Of a stretch of DNA of 64,000 bases, positions 1-27,600 are shown piece by piece. This stretch comes from Symbiodinium natans (taxonomy: Eukaryota; Sar; Dinophyceae; Suessiales; Symbiodiniaceae): NCBI GenBank assembly GCA_905221605.1, contig CAJNDS010002086.1:64001-128000 (forward strand), in the 5' to 3' direction. The notes under the pieces are model-generated. The model was given only the letters and a program-made list of their open reading frames with translations, had not been told where the DNA came from and searched no databases. Every line of letters begins with the position of its first letter. Position 1 is the first letter of the stretch. The position numbers were made by a program, and so were the translations under genes.

Positions 1-15
1 ATGAACACCAAAATG

Positions 16-125
16 GGGGCTATAGACCCTATACTACGATAATTCTTATGGAGGTATATGGACACCCTAAACCCGAAACCCTAAAACCTAAACCCTAAAC
101 CCGTTTAGGGTTCATGTGGTCCCCC
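16..125. repeat. Short repeat, family C
   Basis: Contains TATAGACCCTATACTAC, GGTATATG and an end like TTCATGTGGTCCCC. Related copies at 3055-3126, 9506-9592, 31980-32054, 33855-33972 (reverse orientation) and 61936-62026. Several have internal CCCTAAA units. Confidence 0.65.
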
Positions 126-181
126 AGGCTTAGGCGTACCATCAGGGTCGAAGACCTCATGTCTCCGCGAAAGGATGTCAG

Positions 182-13683
<13,502 letters not shown>

Positions 13684-14169
13684 CCCCCAAGCGTTTACCA
13701 CAAGACCACCAGGCTCTTGTGGATGCGAATTTAACACGCCGATGGTTTCAAGTGGCCGGCAACTGCGAGCTTCCATGGTGTGGGGATTGTGACCGTGTGA
13801 ACCACCGGACTGAGAACCTTCGAACTTGAAAGTACTGCAAAAAGCAACCCTGAACCTTGAACCGACAAGCCTTACTGTGAGGCAGAAACCGCAAAGCCTA
13901 CACGTAGAGTGGTGCGAAGAGCCGGAGGGCTTAGGACCCGCCAAGTCTATTGGGCAGCAGGGCGCCAGAAGTTAAGGCTAGGTGTGCCATCCTAAACCCT
14001 AAACATCCCTAAACCCTAAACCCTAAACCCTAAACCCTAAACGGGGTGGACCCAGCAGATGTGAGTTTGGAAGCACAAGCCCCCAACACTTGCTCAAAGT
14101 CTTTGACATCATGGGGGGATCGAGGCGCCCACCCGTACAGGCCTTGAGTCCAGGGGGGCTCCTCGTTGC

Positions 14170-14327
14170 CCAGATCTTCCAAAAACCCTTAACTAAGGAA
14201 TATACCCCTAATTTGTACTAAGGATCCCTTAATTAAGGAATATATACCCCTAATTTGTGCTAAGGATCCTTTTTATGAATCAGGGTTATATACCTTAATC
14301 AAGGGGTTTTTGTGGAAGATCTGGGTG
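14170..14327. repeat. Short palindromic element, family F copy 1
   Basis: Core with AAAACCCCTTAA-type ends and repeated AAGGAATAT blocks. The outer arms CCCAGATCTTCC and GGAAGATCTGGG are perfect complements. Relatives at 49273-49432 and 57345-57425 have different but again self-complementary outer arms. Confidence 0.78.
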
Positions 14328-14541
14328 TCTCCCTGTTGCACCCCGATGCTTTTACCAACTTTTAAGTTATGTCGAGCCTGCATGGAACTCGATGCTACGA
14401 GAGCATTGACAGGCTCACCACCACCTTCCGGGCTGCAAAGAACCCAGGGGCCTTGGGGCCCATGGCTTCCCTAAACCGGAAACTCCCTGAGCCCTAAACC
14501 CTAAGCCCTAAGCCCTAAACCCTAAACCCTAAACCCTAAAC

Positions 14542-14656
14542 CCTTGAACCCTTGAACCCTTGAACCCTTGAACCCTTGAACCCTTGAACCCTTGAACCCT
14601 TGAACCCTTGAACCCTTGAACCCTTGAACCCTTGAACCCTTGAACCCTTGAACCCT
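14542..14656. repeat. CCCTTGAA satellite, about 14 tandem units
   Basis: An 8-bp telomere-like variant repeated without error, directly continuing a normal CCCTAAA array (14494-14543). Confidence 0.97.
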
Positions 14657-15569
14657 AGACTAGTTGTTTTTGGGGACTGTTGAAGTCCACACTCGACACC
14701 CTTTCCATAGGCCACCTCTTAGGAGCAATTCTGCTTCGGAAGGAACATCCACAGATGCATCTTACTGGACAAGGGCACCGCGATGGGAGGTTGCAGAGCA
14801 TACCAACTCTGAACCAAACCCTATGGTGCTAGATGCTAGCGCTTGGCCCTTGTACAAGTTTGTTGGTTCCAGTTCCGGTGCTGTGGGAAGCGTCTGCGCA
14901 GGCACAGAAGATTGCCCTGTTCAGGCTTTCGTAGCATGTCGACATTCGTAACTGCTGACCTTCAGTGCTTGCGTGCCGCTTGTCGCAGGATCCTTCAGAC
15001 ATCTTAAGACAGAGAGCGTATGCCATGCCATGAAAGAGCAAGTGGCAAAGAGTCTGGTCGGTTCAGGTTCGAGATGGATGTCCGGGGCGAACTGTCTGGG
15101 CTTGAGCGGAGAATCCAGAATCAGTAGGCAGCCATACGTCTCTATCACGAGCTCCTTGTCATGCTTTGCTTGCTGCCGGACAGTGAGTACGATACCCTAA
15201 ACCCTAAACCCTAAACCCTAAACCCTAAACCCTAAACCCTAAACCCTAAACCGTGGCTTAGCATCGTTCCCTGCAGCCCCGGGATGGCAGCTGTTGGTGG
15301 TAGAGGCTTGCCCGGGGAGCCTTAAGCCCCAAGCCCTGGGATGTGGTGGCGGTGCACAGAGGCAAGCGGCACAACAAATCTGAGACATGGGTAACTTAGG
15401 GTCCTCTTCGGGATCCTTGTTTTAGAGGGTGCAGATCTATACAGGACCCCTTAAAAAGAGGGACCCTAATCTCGAGCAACTGCCCAGATGTAGGACCAGC
15501 ATGTCCTTCAGATTATGCTGCAGAAGCCAGGCTCAAGGCCGGCTCGGCACCTCAAGGGTCTTAGGTGCC

Positions 15570-15680
15570 ATGCCGGCAGCTCTCGCCGCACTTCTGGCGT
15601 TGGTGCCCACCGTGCTGGGGGCACCGGCACCGTCCTTCTGGCCCCGCTACGGCGGGGCGCGTGAGGCGGAGTGTTGGCAG
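15570..15680 (+). CDS. GH2 exon 1, signal peptide
   Basis: The ATG at 15570 begins MPAALAALLALVPTVLGAPA, a typical secretory signal peptide with a hydrophobic core and a likely cleavage after LGA. The following SFWPRYGGAREAECWQ is part of the mature N-terminus. The donor is not certain (candidates 15660 GT, 15681). Confidence 0.65.
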
Positions 15681-18600
15681 GGTAGTAGGTGCACCTTAGG
15701 ACTGGCGGAATGTGGGGCTGTTAAGAAGTTAAGGTGTGTCGGGGGTGCGTTGCGGTTGTTTCGACACTTCTACTGCATGCTGCGCGATGAGTAATGCGGG
15801 TCTGTTGTTGCAGTTCTGCCCGGCAAGTGGGTATCCGAAACTGCAGGTGACCCTCCTTGACGGTGAGTGGCAGTTTGGCTGCTCGTCGCAGATTTTGTTG
15901 CGTCAGTAGCAGCATACAGGGACTAGAAAGCAATATCTAGTGATACACCGGATACTTAAATTCCATAGTATGATATTGCTACCATCACATAGTAATACTT
16001 GGTGGGAGCGTCACAAAAAAACCCGAGGTTTTAACAGCGACAAGGACTTCGACGTGTTGGCCCCGCTGGATCCAAAGGCCTGCCCGTGCTCTAGAAGCTG
16101 TGCAACCACTTGGGGGATGCTTGACACCCGAAACCCTAAACCCTAAACCCTAAGCCCTAAACCCTAAACCCTAAACCCTAAACCCTAAGATGATTGTAAG
16201 CAGGCAGCGGTTGGCATGTGCAGGATTGACGAGGCAAGCTGTGTCACTGACAGCCGGTGAAGGCATGTAGGAGCTTTAGTTTTTGTTGCTCTCTGGTTTG
16301 GCTGTGCCTGAGAACACGCTTCCAGGATTCCAGGCCCCACGCAGAACTTCCCGCTTGCTCCGCGGAATCCCTCGCATTGGCATGAGCGCTCCGGTGCCCC
16401 GAAGACGAACAGCAGGAAACTAGAATCGAAAAACCACGCACGCTCGTCCCACAATCTTCCGCGCCCGCAAAGCATAAGCCTAAGCGCAACTAGACCCTCT
16501 CGTAGCCCCTGTACACCTCAACTTGAGGCCCCTGGCCTGACACCCAACAGCACCTCGGTGCCCTCCTCGGTGGATGTGGCGCCGCCTGGAGTATTGGGCC
16601 GGCGGGGAGTGGCTTTCTACCGCCCTTCGGCCTGTAGAGCTGAGGGTGGGTTTTGGGGCGGTGGGTCCATTATTTGTGGTGGGTCTAGGGTTTAGGGTTT
16701 AGGGTTTAGGGTTTAGGGTTTAGGGTTTAGGTGGTGCTCAGGTGTGCGGGTCCTCTGATCTGACGGTCCTGCTTTTGCCTGGCCCCAGGGCCCTACCCGA
16801 GCCTCAACCCCGAAGGCACCCACTTCCAACAGAAGGGTCATGCGCGGCTTCAGCCGCTTGGCTTCATTGCAGCAGCTTCCTTTGCTCATGCCTGCCCTAA
16901 TCATCCCAATCCAGGTTTTCAAGGCTAGTGGCTTGTCAGTGCTTGGAGTCGAGATCGCGATCCTTGGAGCTATCAAGACAACATCCCAAGTTCGGTTGCT
17001 TTACAAAAGTCAGGGCTTGAGAAGGGTCCTGGACTCGGTGCTTCGAGCTGTGCCAGCTGTGGGGTTGATTTAGGGTACAGGGCTTAGGGTTTAGGGCTTA
17101 GGGCAGCTCTTTCCCACTTACCCGGCTGACTGCAAGAGACCTGGATGCAAAAAGGGCTTCGGGTTTAGCAGGGGTGTGAACGACTTCCCAGCTGGAGAGG
17201 ATTGAGCCTGAGGTCAAAAAATCAGGGTTTAGGGCTAGGGTTAGGTAGCCCAGCTCTGGCAAGTGGCCCCCAATACCTTTGGGTGGCTGCAGGGCTTGCA
17301 GAGCCCGAGACCCCCAAGGCAAGAATCAAGACACGTCTCCACTCTGAAACCTTGAAGATACGATTCCCCCCCCCCCCCCCCCCCCCTCCCGAGTTCCTGA
17401 CCCTAGACCACCCTCAACCCGTAAACCCTAAACTCTAAACCCTCAACCCAAAACCCAAAACCCTAAACCCTAAATAAGAAGATCCTGAGATTCATGGGCT
17501 GCTCCTTCTACTGCCGTGTCTTCGTGGACGGCCAGGCAGTGGGCGAACACCGTGCAGGCGCATTGCGTGTCTTAATGCTGCCTCCTTTCCTTATCTTTCC
17601 AAAGATATCATGTTTATTAAGTGTGATATATATATATATACTTATCAAAATGAGTCTTTGATATGCTTTGAATATTAGTGTGAGTCAGGGATGGGGCTGG
17701 GACATCACTTTTCAGGGGTTGAGGGCTCAACATCTCGCCTGGTTCTGGGCTTAGCACCCAAGTGAATCCGTGCTTGATCAGGTAGGGGAAGTTGTCAGCG
17801 ATGAGCGAATTGCCCTTATCTTTGTCCCCCCTCTGAAGTGGCTTTCCTGCCCATGCTGGCAATTTTGTTGGTGCATTTCCAGTTTCAGTGTGGCCCAGAT
17901 GCATTGCAGACGCACAAGTGGAGGTCCTTCGGAGCTTAGTACTGGGGACTGGGGGCATTCGGGTGAGCTCGAACCTAACACTCCGCAAGGTGGGCCATGG
18001 AGCCACCCTCGCCCGAAAGAGCACAGAGAGTAGAGTGCGGAGCCCCTCTCCTGGCGTTGTAACCTCTGCAGCTTTCCACACCATCATCACACTGCTTGAG
18101 GTGGCTACGTTCCCTGGTGGCTGGCCCCTTGTCTACACTTTTCCTCAGCCTGCAGCTGCAGTTTGGAACTTCGAAGCTTCAGTCCTTAAGGGCTCAGTAG
18201 CACGTAGAGGTTCATCAGATGATACCATGCCTATTTAGGCATATCGCACCATGCAGCCCCCACCCCGGATCTCAACCCTAGAATCAGAACCCATCGTTGG
18301 ATTTAGGAGCCACTCCGGACGATGGTTTTTTTTTCGAAGACGGTGAGGTAGATCAAACAGGATCGCTTGCAATCCGTGACACGGGATGGGCTCAGAAACA
18401 GGCTGTACCAGAGGAACCCGAACGAAGAATAGATAAATTGGAGACAGATGTCGAAAGAATAGACAAAGATGTAAAGTATTAATAACCTGGAAGTTTGACA
18501 GCCTGCCCATGGAATATTCAATCCCCACAATGAAAAGTGTAGCATTTAGTAAAGATGATGCCAGTAGAGGTAGATAAGATCTTGGTTGATTTTGATGCAT

Positions 18601-21600
18601 ATAGTGAAACAGATGTTACTCAAACATGCATTCGGTGGAAACAAGTTAAAGGTATGTTGTTGTTTCAAGCGAACATACTGTATGTTAAATTCGCCTTGAC
18701 GAATTCTGAATGCTTAGATTAAAGCAGTGTAAAGGGATAGTGTTGATAATATTTGTGACAAACAGCCAATTCTTCTTATACGATACTGCTATGATGTATT
18801 TGGAGTACACAAGCAGCTACATATTATACTGACAGTCGAGTTACAACCCTCAACTCCAAAACCCTAACCCAAATTCTGCAAGGAACCCCTTGCTTGGGGT
18901 ATGGCACCTAGACGATCTTGAGTATTGGTTGGGATGTTCCCCCTTATACTAGCAGTCCTCATTAGGGATGATCAGAGGGGTACAAAATCCCTATTAAAGG
19001 ACTGTTCGTATAAGGGGGAACATTCCCTAAACCCTAAACCCTAAACCCTAAACCCTAAACCCTAAACCCTAAACCCTAAACCCTAAACTTTGGCAAAGTG
19101 TTGGGCTCTAGAGTGTGATCAAGTATTAGGCTACGTATTTAGGGGGTTGCGTGGTGCCATGCGACTGAAGAGGCAGGCACACCTGAAACTTCTTTAGGGT
19201 TTAGGGAGAGAGGGTTTAGGGTGCAGATTTCGGCTTTTTGTCAAAAAAAAGAGGTTTAGGGTTTAGGGTTTCGGGTTTAGGGTCATGGTTTGGGATGAGA
19301 AGGACCTCCCACTGCCCAGCAGCGGGAACGCCACACGCGAGCTCTTCGTCATGGCGGACAACCGTTCCATGGCTCTGTGTATGTGCAGCAGGTGTGTGTG
19401 TGTGTGTGTACATCGATCTTTGTATGCACATGGGGGTTTCCGAAACTAGGGGTACCTTATTGGGGTCCTTGTTATAAGGAAATCCTGCTATTCGGGGTTT
19501 ATATTAGGGGCTGCTTATTCTCGTAAACCCCCATATCTACACACACCCACAGGCGTTTATGTTTTTGTTGTGCGTGGTGCATGTTATCCGGCGAGCACTT
19601 GGAGCTGAGCGCTTGGAGCTGAAAGAGATTAGCAGCAGAAGAGACATAGTCTTGCTGCCCTAAACCCTAATCCCTAAACCCTAAACATCCCTAAACCATT
19701 GCCCACAAGGATTCAACCGCACCACCGCCCCGGTCCATACGGGCGGTGATTTTTGGAGCTACGGAGGCAGAGGGTTTAGGGTTTAGGGTTTAGGGTTTAG
19801 GGCTGTAAGATGAGTACTGTAGGGTCGGAAGAGTTACTAATCATATTCCCTCGTGGTCCCTTTGTGATACCCTAAACCCGAAACCCGAAACCCTTAGGGT
19901 TTAGGGTTTAGGGTTTAGGGTTTAGGGTTTGTGGCCCTGACAAATCTGAGCTCGACGAGGGCCTTGCCGGCCTGGCCTTTCAACTTCGGTGGCACGGATC
20001 AGAAGGTTCAGGGAGTAGCACAGATTTCAATAGGGTTTAGGGTTTAGGGGTTTAGGGGTTTAGGGGTTTAGGGGTTTAGGGTTTAGGGTTTAGGGTTTAG
20101 GGACGTTCGTGGACGCTAGAATCCCCATTGGCCATGCAGAATCAAATTTTCAGAGGCGTAGGATCTTGTGATGAAGGTTCGCCTGGTGTATGGTCTCGCT
20201 CGACTACAGTGCTCCTTTGCCGTGCCTGTTGGACTCCCTAAACCCTAAACCCTAAACCCTAAAGCCTAAACCCTAAACCCTAAACCCTAAACCCTAAACC
20301 AGATGCTCAGGCATTCTGCGAAGTGTGGTGCTCCACGTTGCTTGGCATGCACTTAGTTCGCTGGACCACGGTTCGTCTCGCGCCTTCCCAACTTCCATGT
20401 TCTCCTGTTTGCTGAGTATTGCTGAGTGGCACTGAACAGGTACAAGAGCCCTTAAGAGCAGAACTCGGCATCGGCGTCCTTGCATGACAACCCCTGCAAC
20501 TTTGCTTCTGTTGCCTTCATGCCAAAAGTGCTGGAATTAGGGTTTAGGGTTTAGGGTTTAGGGTTATAGTTATAGGGTTTGGGGTTTAGGCTTCAGAGGT
20601 CCGTGTTAAAAAGGGTTTAGGGAAGTGCCTGCAAGGACATGCCTGACGATCCCAAAGAGACGTGGCCTTGGCGAGCGTGCGCCCTTTCAGACGCCCCTTT
20701 TCGCGGTTTGAGGCTTTTGGGGCTTCCTCTCTCGCTCTCTCTCTCCCGCTCTCTTCTCTCTTTCGCACAATGTTGCGGGGCTTGGACTTCCATACCCAGG
20801 CTGAAGTGCTGCGACCTGGATGCGTCATACCCGTGAGAAGACAAGGTCAGGAGGAGCAACAAGAAGAAGCAGAAGAGGAAGAAGAAGACGAATGATAATA
20901 ATAATCATAATAATAATAATAATAATAAGAGAGAGAAAGAGAGAAAGAGAGAGAGAGAGAACAACACGAAGCCGGGCTTCAGGTCGTAACTGGATCGTTG
21001 TGGTGTGCTGTGATGCATCCGCCAGGTACGTTTTTCCAACGGCCGAGGACTTAGGTGTGGTGGACATCAAGGTGCTTCCAGCTCCCTAAAGCCACCCCTG
21101 TCTTGCTGGGGTTTAGGGTTTAGGGTTTAGGGTAGAAGCCTGGTGGACACTGCATCCTGCCTGACGTCCGAGTCGTTGCCTCACACTTGGAACAGAAAGA
21201 GTTTCATGTCGTGCCAGGATGTACCCTAAACCCCTAAACCCTAAACCCCGTTCTTGCTTAGCCCACCCTTGGCAGATCGTGCTGACTTCGACCAACTGCA
21301 CGGGCGCAATAATGATCATGATCGCCTTCGGCATGGACACACCAGCCGCAGCCGCCTGGCCAGTGTATACTGGACAAGGCTGCTCAAGTTGCCTGATTTG
21401 AGTCCACACTTAGAGAAGGCATAGGATGAAGAAGTGCTCGCTCCCACGAAATTCTGTTTGTACTTGGGAGGAAGTGAGGGTATGTGAAGGTTCACCCAAG
21501 CGCCTTTGGTACAGAGATACAGAGAGGGACAGGACGGGCATGTCGTCGAGTTTGTTTGGACCGAGGGTCCTGCCAGAAGCTTATCCAAGCCCGGTGAAGT

Positions 21601-24600
21601 GGAAACACGGAGCCAAGATATCGCGCAGCACACACGGCATGCCAAGGCAAGGAGCCTTCACTTGCAGATAGACCACAGGAACGGCATGAGTAGCCTGCCA
21701 CCAAAAAGTAACTCACGAACAGCGGCTGCAACGACCCATGAGACCGAACATGCACGCGACCTTTTCATGGATCAGGTAAATGTCATGGCGACCGCCGGTG
21801 AAGCTTGGCTCCGCTCTGTGCAGGCCGGTATCCAACAAAAAAAGGCAGACACACCCTGTTTTGCTGGTAGGGTTTAGGGTTTAGTGTTAAGGGTTTAGGG
21901 TTTTTTGGGTTGAGGGTTTAAGGGTTTAGGGTTTAGTGTTAAGGGTTTAGGGTTTTTTGGGTTGAGGGTTTAAGGTTTTGCGGGGTTTGGGGCTTCGACT
22001 CTCGCACTCGCACAAGCAGGCGAGGATTCTGTCGGTTGGGTGTGTGTCGGTGCCACGCCAGCTCCATCTTGAAACAGCCCAAGGCACGTTTAGGGTTTAG
22101 GGCTTATAAAGGGGGTTTAGGGTTTTTTTCTGGCAGTGTCGGACAGAGACGTGCAGTCAGTAGTACAGCTCCTCTGCTCATGTGCTGTGCATTGAGAGCC
22201 GCAACTTCCAGCCCCGGCCGACTGCCCAAGCCCGGATGCACAAGGGTTGAGGGTTGAGGGTTTAGGGTTTAGGGTTTAGGGTTTAGGTGCCCAAAGCTGA
22301 GGAGCTTAGCAGATGTTCGACTTAGTAGGCCCAAGGCTCCTTTGAGCCTAGGCCTTTCTGTTGGAACTTGGGGCACAGACTGAGGCGCCGAGTGGCCTTC
22401 GAACAGCGAAACCGGACCCGAGCCCTTCCTGAACCTTGTAGAGTCCGACCTCTCGGAACAGAAACCCCGAAGCACGGAAGCCTTCGTGCCCAAACGCCTT
22501 CTACACCCTTAAACCCTTAAACCCCTACAGCCTTAAACCCTTAAACCCTAAAACCCTAAACCCTAAACCCTAAACCCTAAACCCTAAGCCGAGCAGGTGC
22601 CGGATCCGCAAACCTGGTCCCTCAAGAACCCGCAGATGCACACGGTGACTGTTGGGAGCCAACAGCCGAAATAATGGCAGGTTCAGGGTTTAGGGTTTAG
22701 GGTTTAGGGTTCAGGGTTCAGGGTTCAGGGTCTGGGATGTTCCCCCCCGTATACTAGCAATTCTCAATAGGGATTCAAATAGGGGGTACGATAATGATGG
22801 TTAGTAGAAGGGCCTTCAATTTTTTACGTTGCGTCCGGAGGAGGGTGGGGGGATCGCCATTTCCAGTGTGATTATCTGGACCCTCTTGAACTTCTGGCTC
22901 CTCCTCCTTTCCCGAGGGCCCCGAAATTTAGGGTTTAGGGTTTAGGGTTTAGGGTTTAGGGTTTAGGGTTTAGGGTTTAGGGTGTGGGGAGGGAGGCAAG
23001 CAGACCAAGAGGGTGAAGAAACAAGAGGGTCAGGGAGAGGGGTGGGGGGGGGGTGTCTGGCAAGGGGAGGGTGTGGTACCTAAACCCTAAACCCAAAATC
23101 GTAAACCCTAAACCCTAAACCCCAAACCCTAAACCCTAAACAAGAGGGTCAAGAGGCCAGGACGGGCAGGGCGGGGCAAAAGGGGCAAGAAGGGACAGCA
23201 AGGCATCTGACAATTAGCCATTAGCCCCCGCACTCTAACTTTCACGTACTTTTGCAGTGACCTAGTACAACCCTGCTTTTCAAGATCCCTGCTGAATGCC
23301 TAAAATTGGCCTGTAGCCTAAACCCTAAACCCGAGTGGCAACAAAAACCCCAAACCCCAAACCCTAAACCCTAAAAACGTGGCAGCCCAGGATTGGCAGT
23401 GCCACCATCACGGAGCGCTTCGGCCTCAGGCGCTGGGCCTACGCTGATGGCAAGCTGCTCCTCAACGGTGAGGCTGGCCATGGAGAGGCTAAGCTTCGAG
23501 GTTGAAGCCGGGTTTAGGGTTTAGGGTTTAGGGTTTAGGGTTTAGGGTTTAGGGTTTAGGTTTAGGGTTTAGGGTTTAGGGTTGAGCTTCTTTGAAATGG
23601 CTTGAGGTTTTGGTTGGTGGGGAAGGGTCTGAACGGCGTATGGCGTCATATGCAAACACTGCCCCCCCAAAATCCTCCAGCTTTCTAAGAACCCTGCAGC
23701 CTACCTTCAGGTCCAGCTTCAAGCCCGTGAACCGGTCTTATTCGAAGAAACTACCGAGGCTGCCAACGTCAGGCATCTAGCAGCAAACCACTTGCAAACC
23801 CTAGGTTGCTGGGCATACGGCCGCACGAAAGAAGCAACAGAAATCCGAATCCCATGCCAGAACGCGAGACCCTGAACCCTGAGCCCTGAGCCCTGAACCC
23901 TAAACCCTAAACCCTAAACCCTAAACCCTAAACCCTAAAGCGAGGCGGTCAAGCTGCATGGCTGGAATCACCACACACAGTGGATCGACACAGGCAGGGC
24001 CGCCCTTATCCGAACGCCTAAATTCCAAGTCCAAACCGACTGCGGCATTTTAGGATTTAGGCCCTAAATCCTACTCCTAAACCCTATTCTTTAGGATTTA
24101 GGTCCTAAACCCTATTAGCTAGCCATGCGGGGTCTGTGCCGTGCAGTTGCGCCTCGACCTGAACCAGCACACGAAAACGTCACCGTAACTTTAGATCCTT
24201 ACCCTTTTTGGGGTTTATTGGGTTTCTTACTAAGTCAGTTAGATCCTTACCCTTTTTGGGGTTTATTGGGTTTCTTACTAAGTCAGCTAAAAGTTTAATT
24301 TATAGCTACCCTCCTGAGTGCAGCCAAGTGTCGTTCTCAGAAGATGCTCAGGAACCTCCGAGGGCCTCCCAAGCCAAGCCCTAGACTTAGGAAAGCGGGG
24401 GCCCTTTCATTGATTTCGGGGGTCTCAGTTCGAACATGCCCCCAGAACCTCGAACCTTTGGAGCCTGGTCTTCTCACTGTTTCCCACCCCCCCCCCCCCC
24501 CCCCCCCCTCCTAGTAAACCCTAAACCCTAAACCCTAAACCCTAAACTAAACCCTAAACCCTAAACCCTAAACCCTAAACCCTAAACCCTAAACCCTAAA

Positions 24601-27600
24601 CCCTAAACCCTAAACCCTAAACCCTAAACCCTAAACCCTAAACCCTAAACCCTAAACCCTAAACCCAAACCCCAAACCCCAAACCCCCTCTGATCGACAG
24701 CTTAAGCATGGCAAGGTGCTTCTCCCACGGATAGCCAGCTGGACAAGGAGCCAGCTGAAAGATGAAGTGTGCAAGGCGTTTATGGCACTGTAGGCTTGGG
24801 CAGTTTTAGCGTTCAGGGTTTAGGGTTTAGGGTTTAGGGTTTAGGGTTTAGGGTTTAGGGTTTAGGGTTTGTAGCATGTGGGGGGTGGGTGTGAGGGGGT
24901 GGGGGGGTTGGTGTTGGGTGTCCCCCCAATTGAGCATGGTCCGCTTGTGTTTGTTTGCCGTTTTTTGGCAGACACATGCCAAGGACCGCATTGGAGAATA
25001 CTCTTCTATCTTCACCGGCTGCTGCTGCATTTGTCGTGTCAGTGGCGTGCGAGCACAATCAAGCTTAACAGAGGAGGTGAGGGACGCAAAAACACTCCTT
25101 GACTGAGCCAGCTGGCCGACTTCGAAATGTGCCGGTTGTTTGTGTTTCTCAGCAAATCATAGGGCAACTCTTCAGCTGGAGATTTAGCATTGTTGGAGCG
25201 AGACCTCTTTGCAAGGCTTAAGATGTTTGTGGGTGCTTTTGAAGCGCTTTTTTGTTTTCCTGACCTGTTCGAAGACTATAATCACCAGTCCTTGCACTCC
25301 CCTGGTTTCTATAGGTTCTATTCCTTCGGAGTGCGAGCATGAACGGGTGCGCGGTGAGTTCGAGCGCAGGACTTGGCATTGCTCCGCGAGGGCAATGCCA
25401 ACTTTGTCCGCGGGGCGCAGCTCGGCTGAATGAGGTTTAGGGTTTAGGGTTTAGGGTTTAGGGTTTAGGGTTTAGGGTTTCCCAGTCCGTGCTCAAAAAA
25501 GGGTTTAGGGTTTAGGGTTTAGGGTTTAGGGTTTTTGGGAGGTTTGGAAAGTTAGGGATTGAAAAAGCCTAGGGTGCTGCAAAGAGGACCGCTCATGGCC
25601 GAACTTCGGCATTTAGAGGTCGCTCTGGAACCCTCCACACCTGCCCATGTTGTCCTTAGTTTGAGCAAGCATCGTCCAAGCTGCGATTTCACGGTTTCTC
25701 TGCTGCGGCGGATTCCACATGTCCTGGCCTTCATGGGGCTCCCAATATGTATGATGCAAGGTTTCGAATTGAGGCAGGCTCGTAGCTTTGGCGGCCTGGG
25801 TGCTTCTCTAATATGAGGAGCCTTCAGCTTATCGAGCCTTCTCGTCCAGTTGCTTCAGTTCTTTCAGAGCCGTCCATCCCAAAACTAACCTTTGCATCCT
25901 CAAGCCATGTGAAGTGTCCGCAAGGAATAAAGCCGGTGTCCCGCCTGCGTGAACTTAGCACTCGGGGCGGCAATGTCGCCTTAGCTGAGGTTGGCCTAAG
26001 AGCCCGCTGCACACCCATCCAAAGCAATTTAAAATCTTCCCCCCCCCCTCCCCCCCAGTCTTTTGTGCCGCACTGGGTTTCAGGCACTACCCGCAGGATC
26101 AGCGCTGGCTCGACCGCCTGGATGAGGCCGGCATGGCCATGTGGGCAACTTGAAAGCAGGTAAGTTGGGTCATGGCGAGCCAGCCCTCCTCGACGCAGAA
26201 CCCTCCTCCACATCTTAGCCTGCAACCACTCAGACATCTCCGAGAGTCCCATAGGCGTCAGCATGTCGTCTCTTGTGGTGTGTAGTCCTAGAGCCATCGG
26301 GAGCCTTGAGCCCCCAAAGAGCCTTATTCGGCTTGGCTTGGATTGCCGCTTCTACTTCTACCTGCAAAAAAGCATCGATCTCCCCCAGACCTAAGCAGTG
26401 AGGATGACCTGGGACGCTTGAACGGGTTGGGTCGCTTTTTTCTTTGATGTAGGACTTGGCGCTGCAGCTCTTCAAAGCAGTTTTTAGTACTGTCCTGTCA
26501 AGTTTGGGGGGCTGGGTAGGGTAGGGCGCTTGACTTGGGCGACAGCAAAGGGGCACCAGTCATCCCGAATGGACGGCGCAAGACTGGACATGCACAACTC
26601 AACGCTACAGATACGCATAATGTAGGGGTCGGAATAATTGCATTCCCTTATGGTCCCTATAGAGTTGTACTATTATCCCCCCCCACAAAAAACCCTATCC
26701 TAATTCTGGAGGCCCCAAGATTACAAAGCCCTCCGGACATGGCCTACAGAGCGCATTTTAATCGCACAGTGGAACTTCAGCCAGAGCGGGGCACACCCCA
26801 AACCTTGGCTTCCGAAGCCTCTCGCTTGCACTTCAACCCTACAAGGCCGTGCCCAAGCTCAGGAAGAGACTTTAGGCCCTGGCACGACCGTGGAGGATCT
26901 GAAGGAGCCTCGCAAAGCAAGCCTCGCAACGCAACCCCAGGTCCTAAGAGAGCCTTTTGCCTGGGACTCTATTTTCCGACGGTTTAGTAGAAAACTGACC
27001 CTTAATGAGTAGGTACAGCCCATAAGACTGTGGAGTCCCAGGTGCAGCTTGACTCGCTGGATCGATCTGTTTCAAATCACAGCGGGACGTGTGTGCCAGG
27101 TCCTAGACGTTTCCCTGTGCTGCTACACTCCCCTACACCCTTATCAATTCGTGTAGTTCGGTGTGGGATCACAGGCACTTGGTACTTATTTCGCCATCCT
27201 CAATGAATGTCCGGCGCGTTGGCGCTGCTATGGGTTGCAGAGAGCTCTGGACTGAGGGTTTAGGGTTTAGGGTTTAGGGCTTAGGGTTTGGGCTTGATTC
27301 TTAGAACCGGCTGACCCAGATGCCGCAACCCAGGATTGGGGGCACTTCATGAAGTATCAGCCGCTGCCTTAACAGGGTTTGCGCAGTTCCACAGGGTGGT
27401 GGTTTGAGCCTGCTTCTTCTGAGCGACTCGCCGAAAGGGCAATAACCAGAGTGCGTTTGAGAGTTTCACTTCAACAAAGCCCAGACCACTGAAATCACAG
27501 CAAAGTTCTTCGTTTGGAGACTGCGACATCTGTGCCCATCTCGTCAGAGCATGGCAGAATCGCGAGGGCTGATGAAACCCAACGCTGACAGTTTTAAAGG

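Larger units (their letters stand above)
13684..15569. other. Intergenic region between the Ca2+-ATPase and the GH2 gene
   Basis: About 1.9 kb with no exon I can support. It contains CCCTAAA arrays (13992-14042, 14494-14543, 15194-15252), the CCCTTGAA satellite (14542-14656), and a palindromic element (14170-14327). It must hold the ATPase 3' UTR and the GH2 5' region including its trans-splice acceptor. Confidence 0.6.

Noticed and set aside
15531-15538. GGCTCAAG upstream of the GH2 start codon, as a relict spliced leader
   Set aside because: Only the last 8 nt of the leader match, and the same octamer occurs elsewhere (around 6193), so chance is a sufficient explanation.
17617-18090. 157-codon minus-strand ORF
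   Set aside because: Inside a GH2 intron, opposite strand, no recognisable motif, ends in TA-rich low complexity.
26535-26987. 150-codon + strand ORF
   Set aside because: Overlaps a family D palindromic repeat and matches no domain; lies in a GH2 intron between two confident exons.
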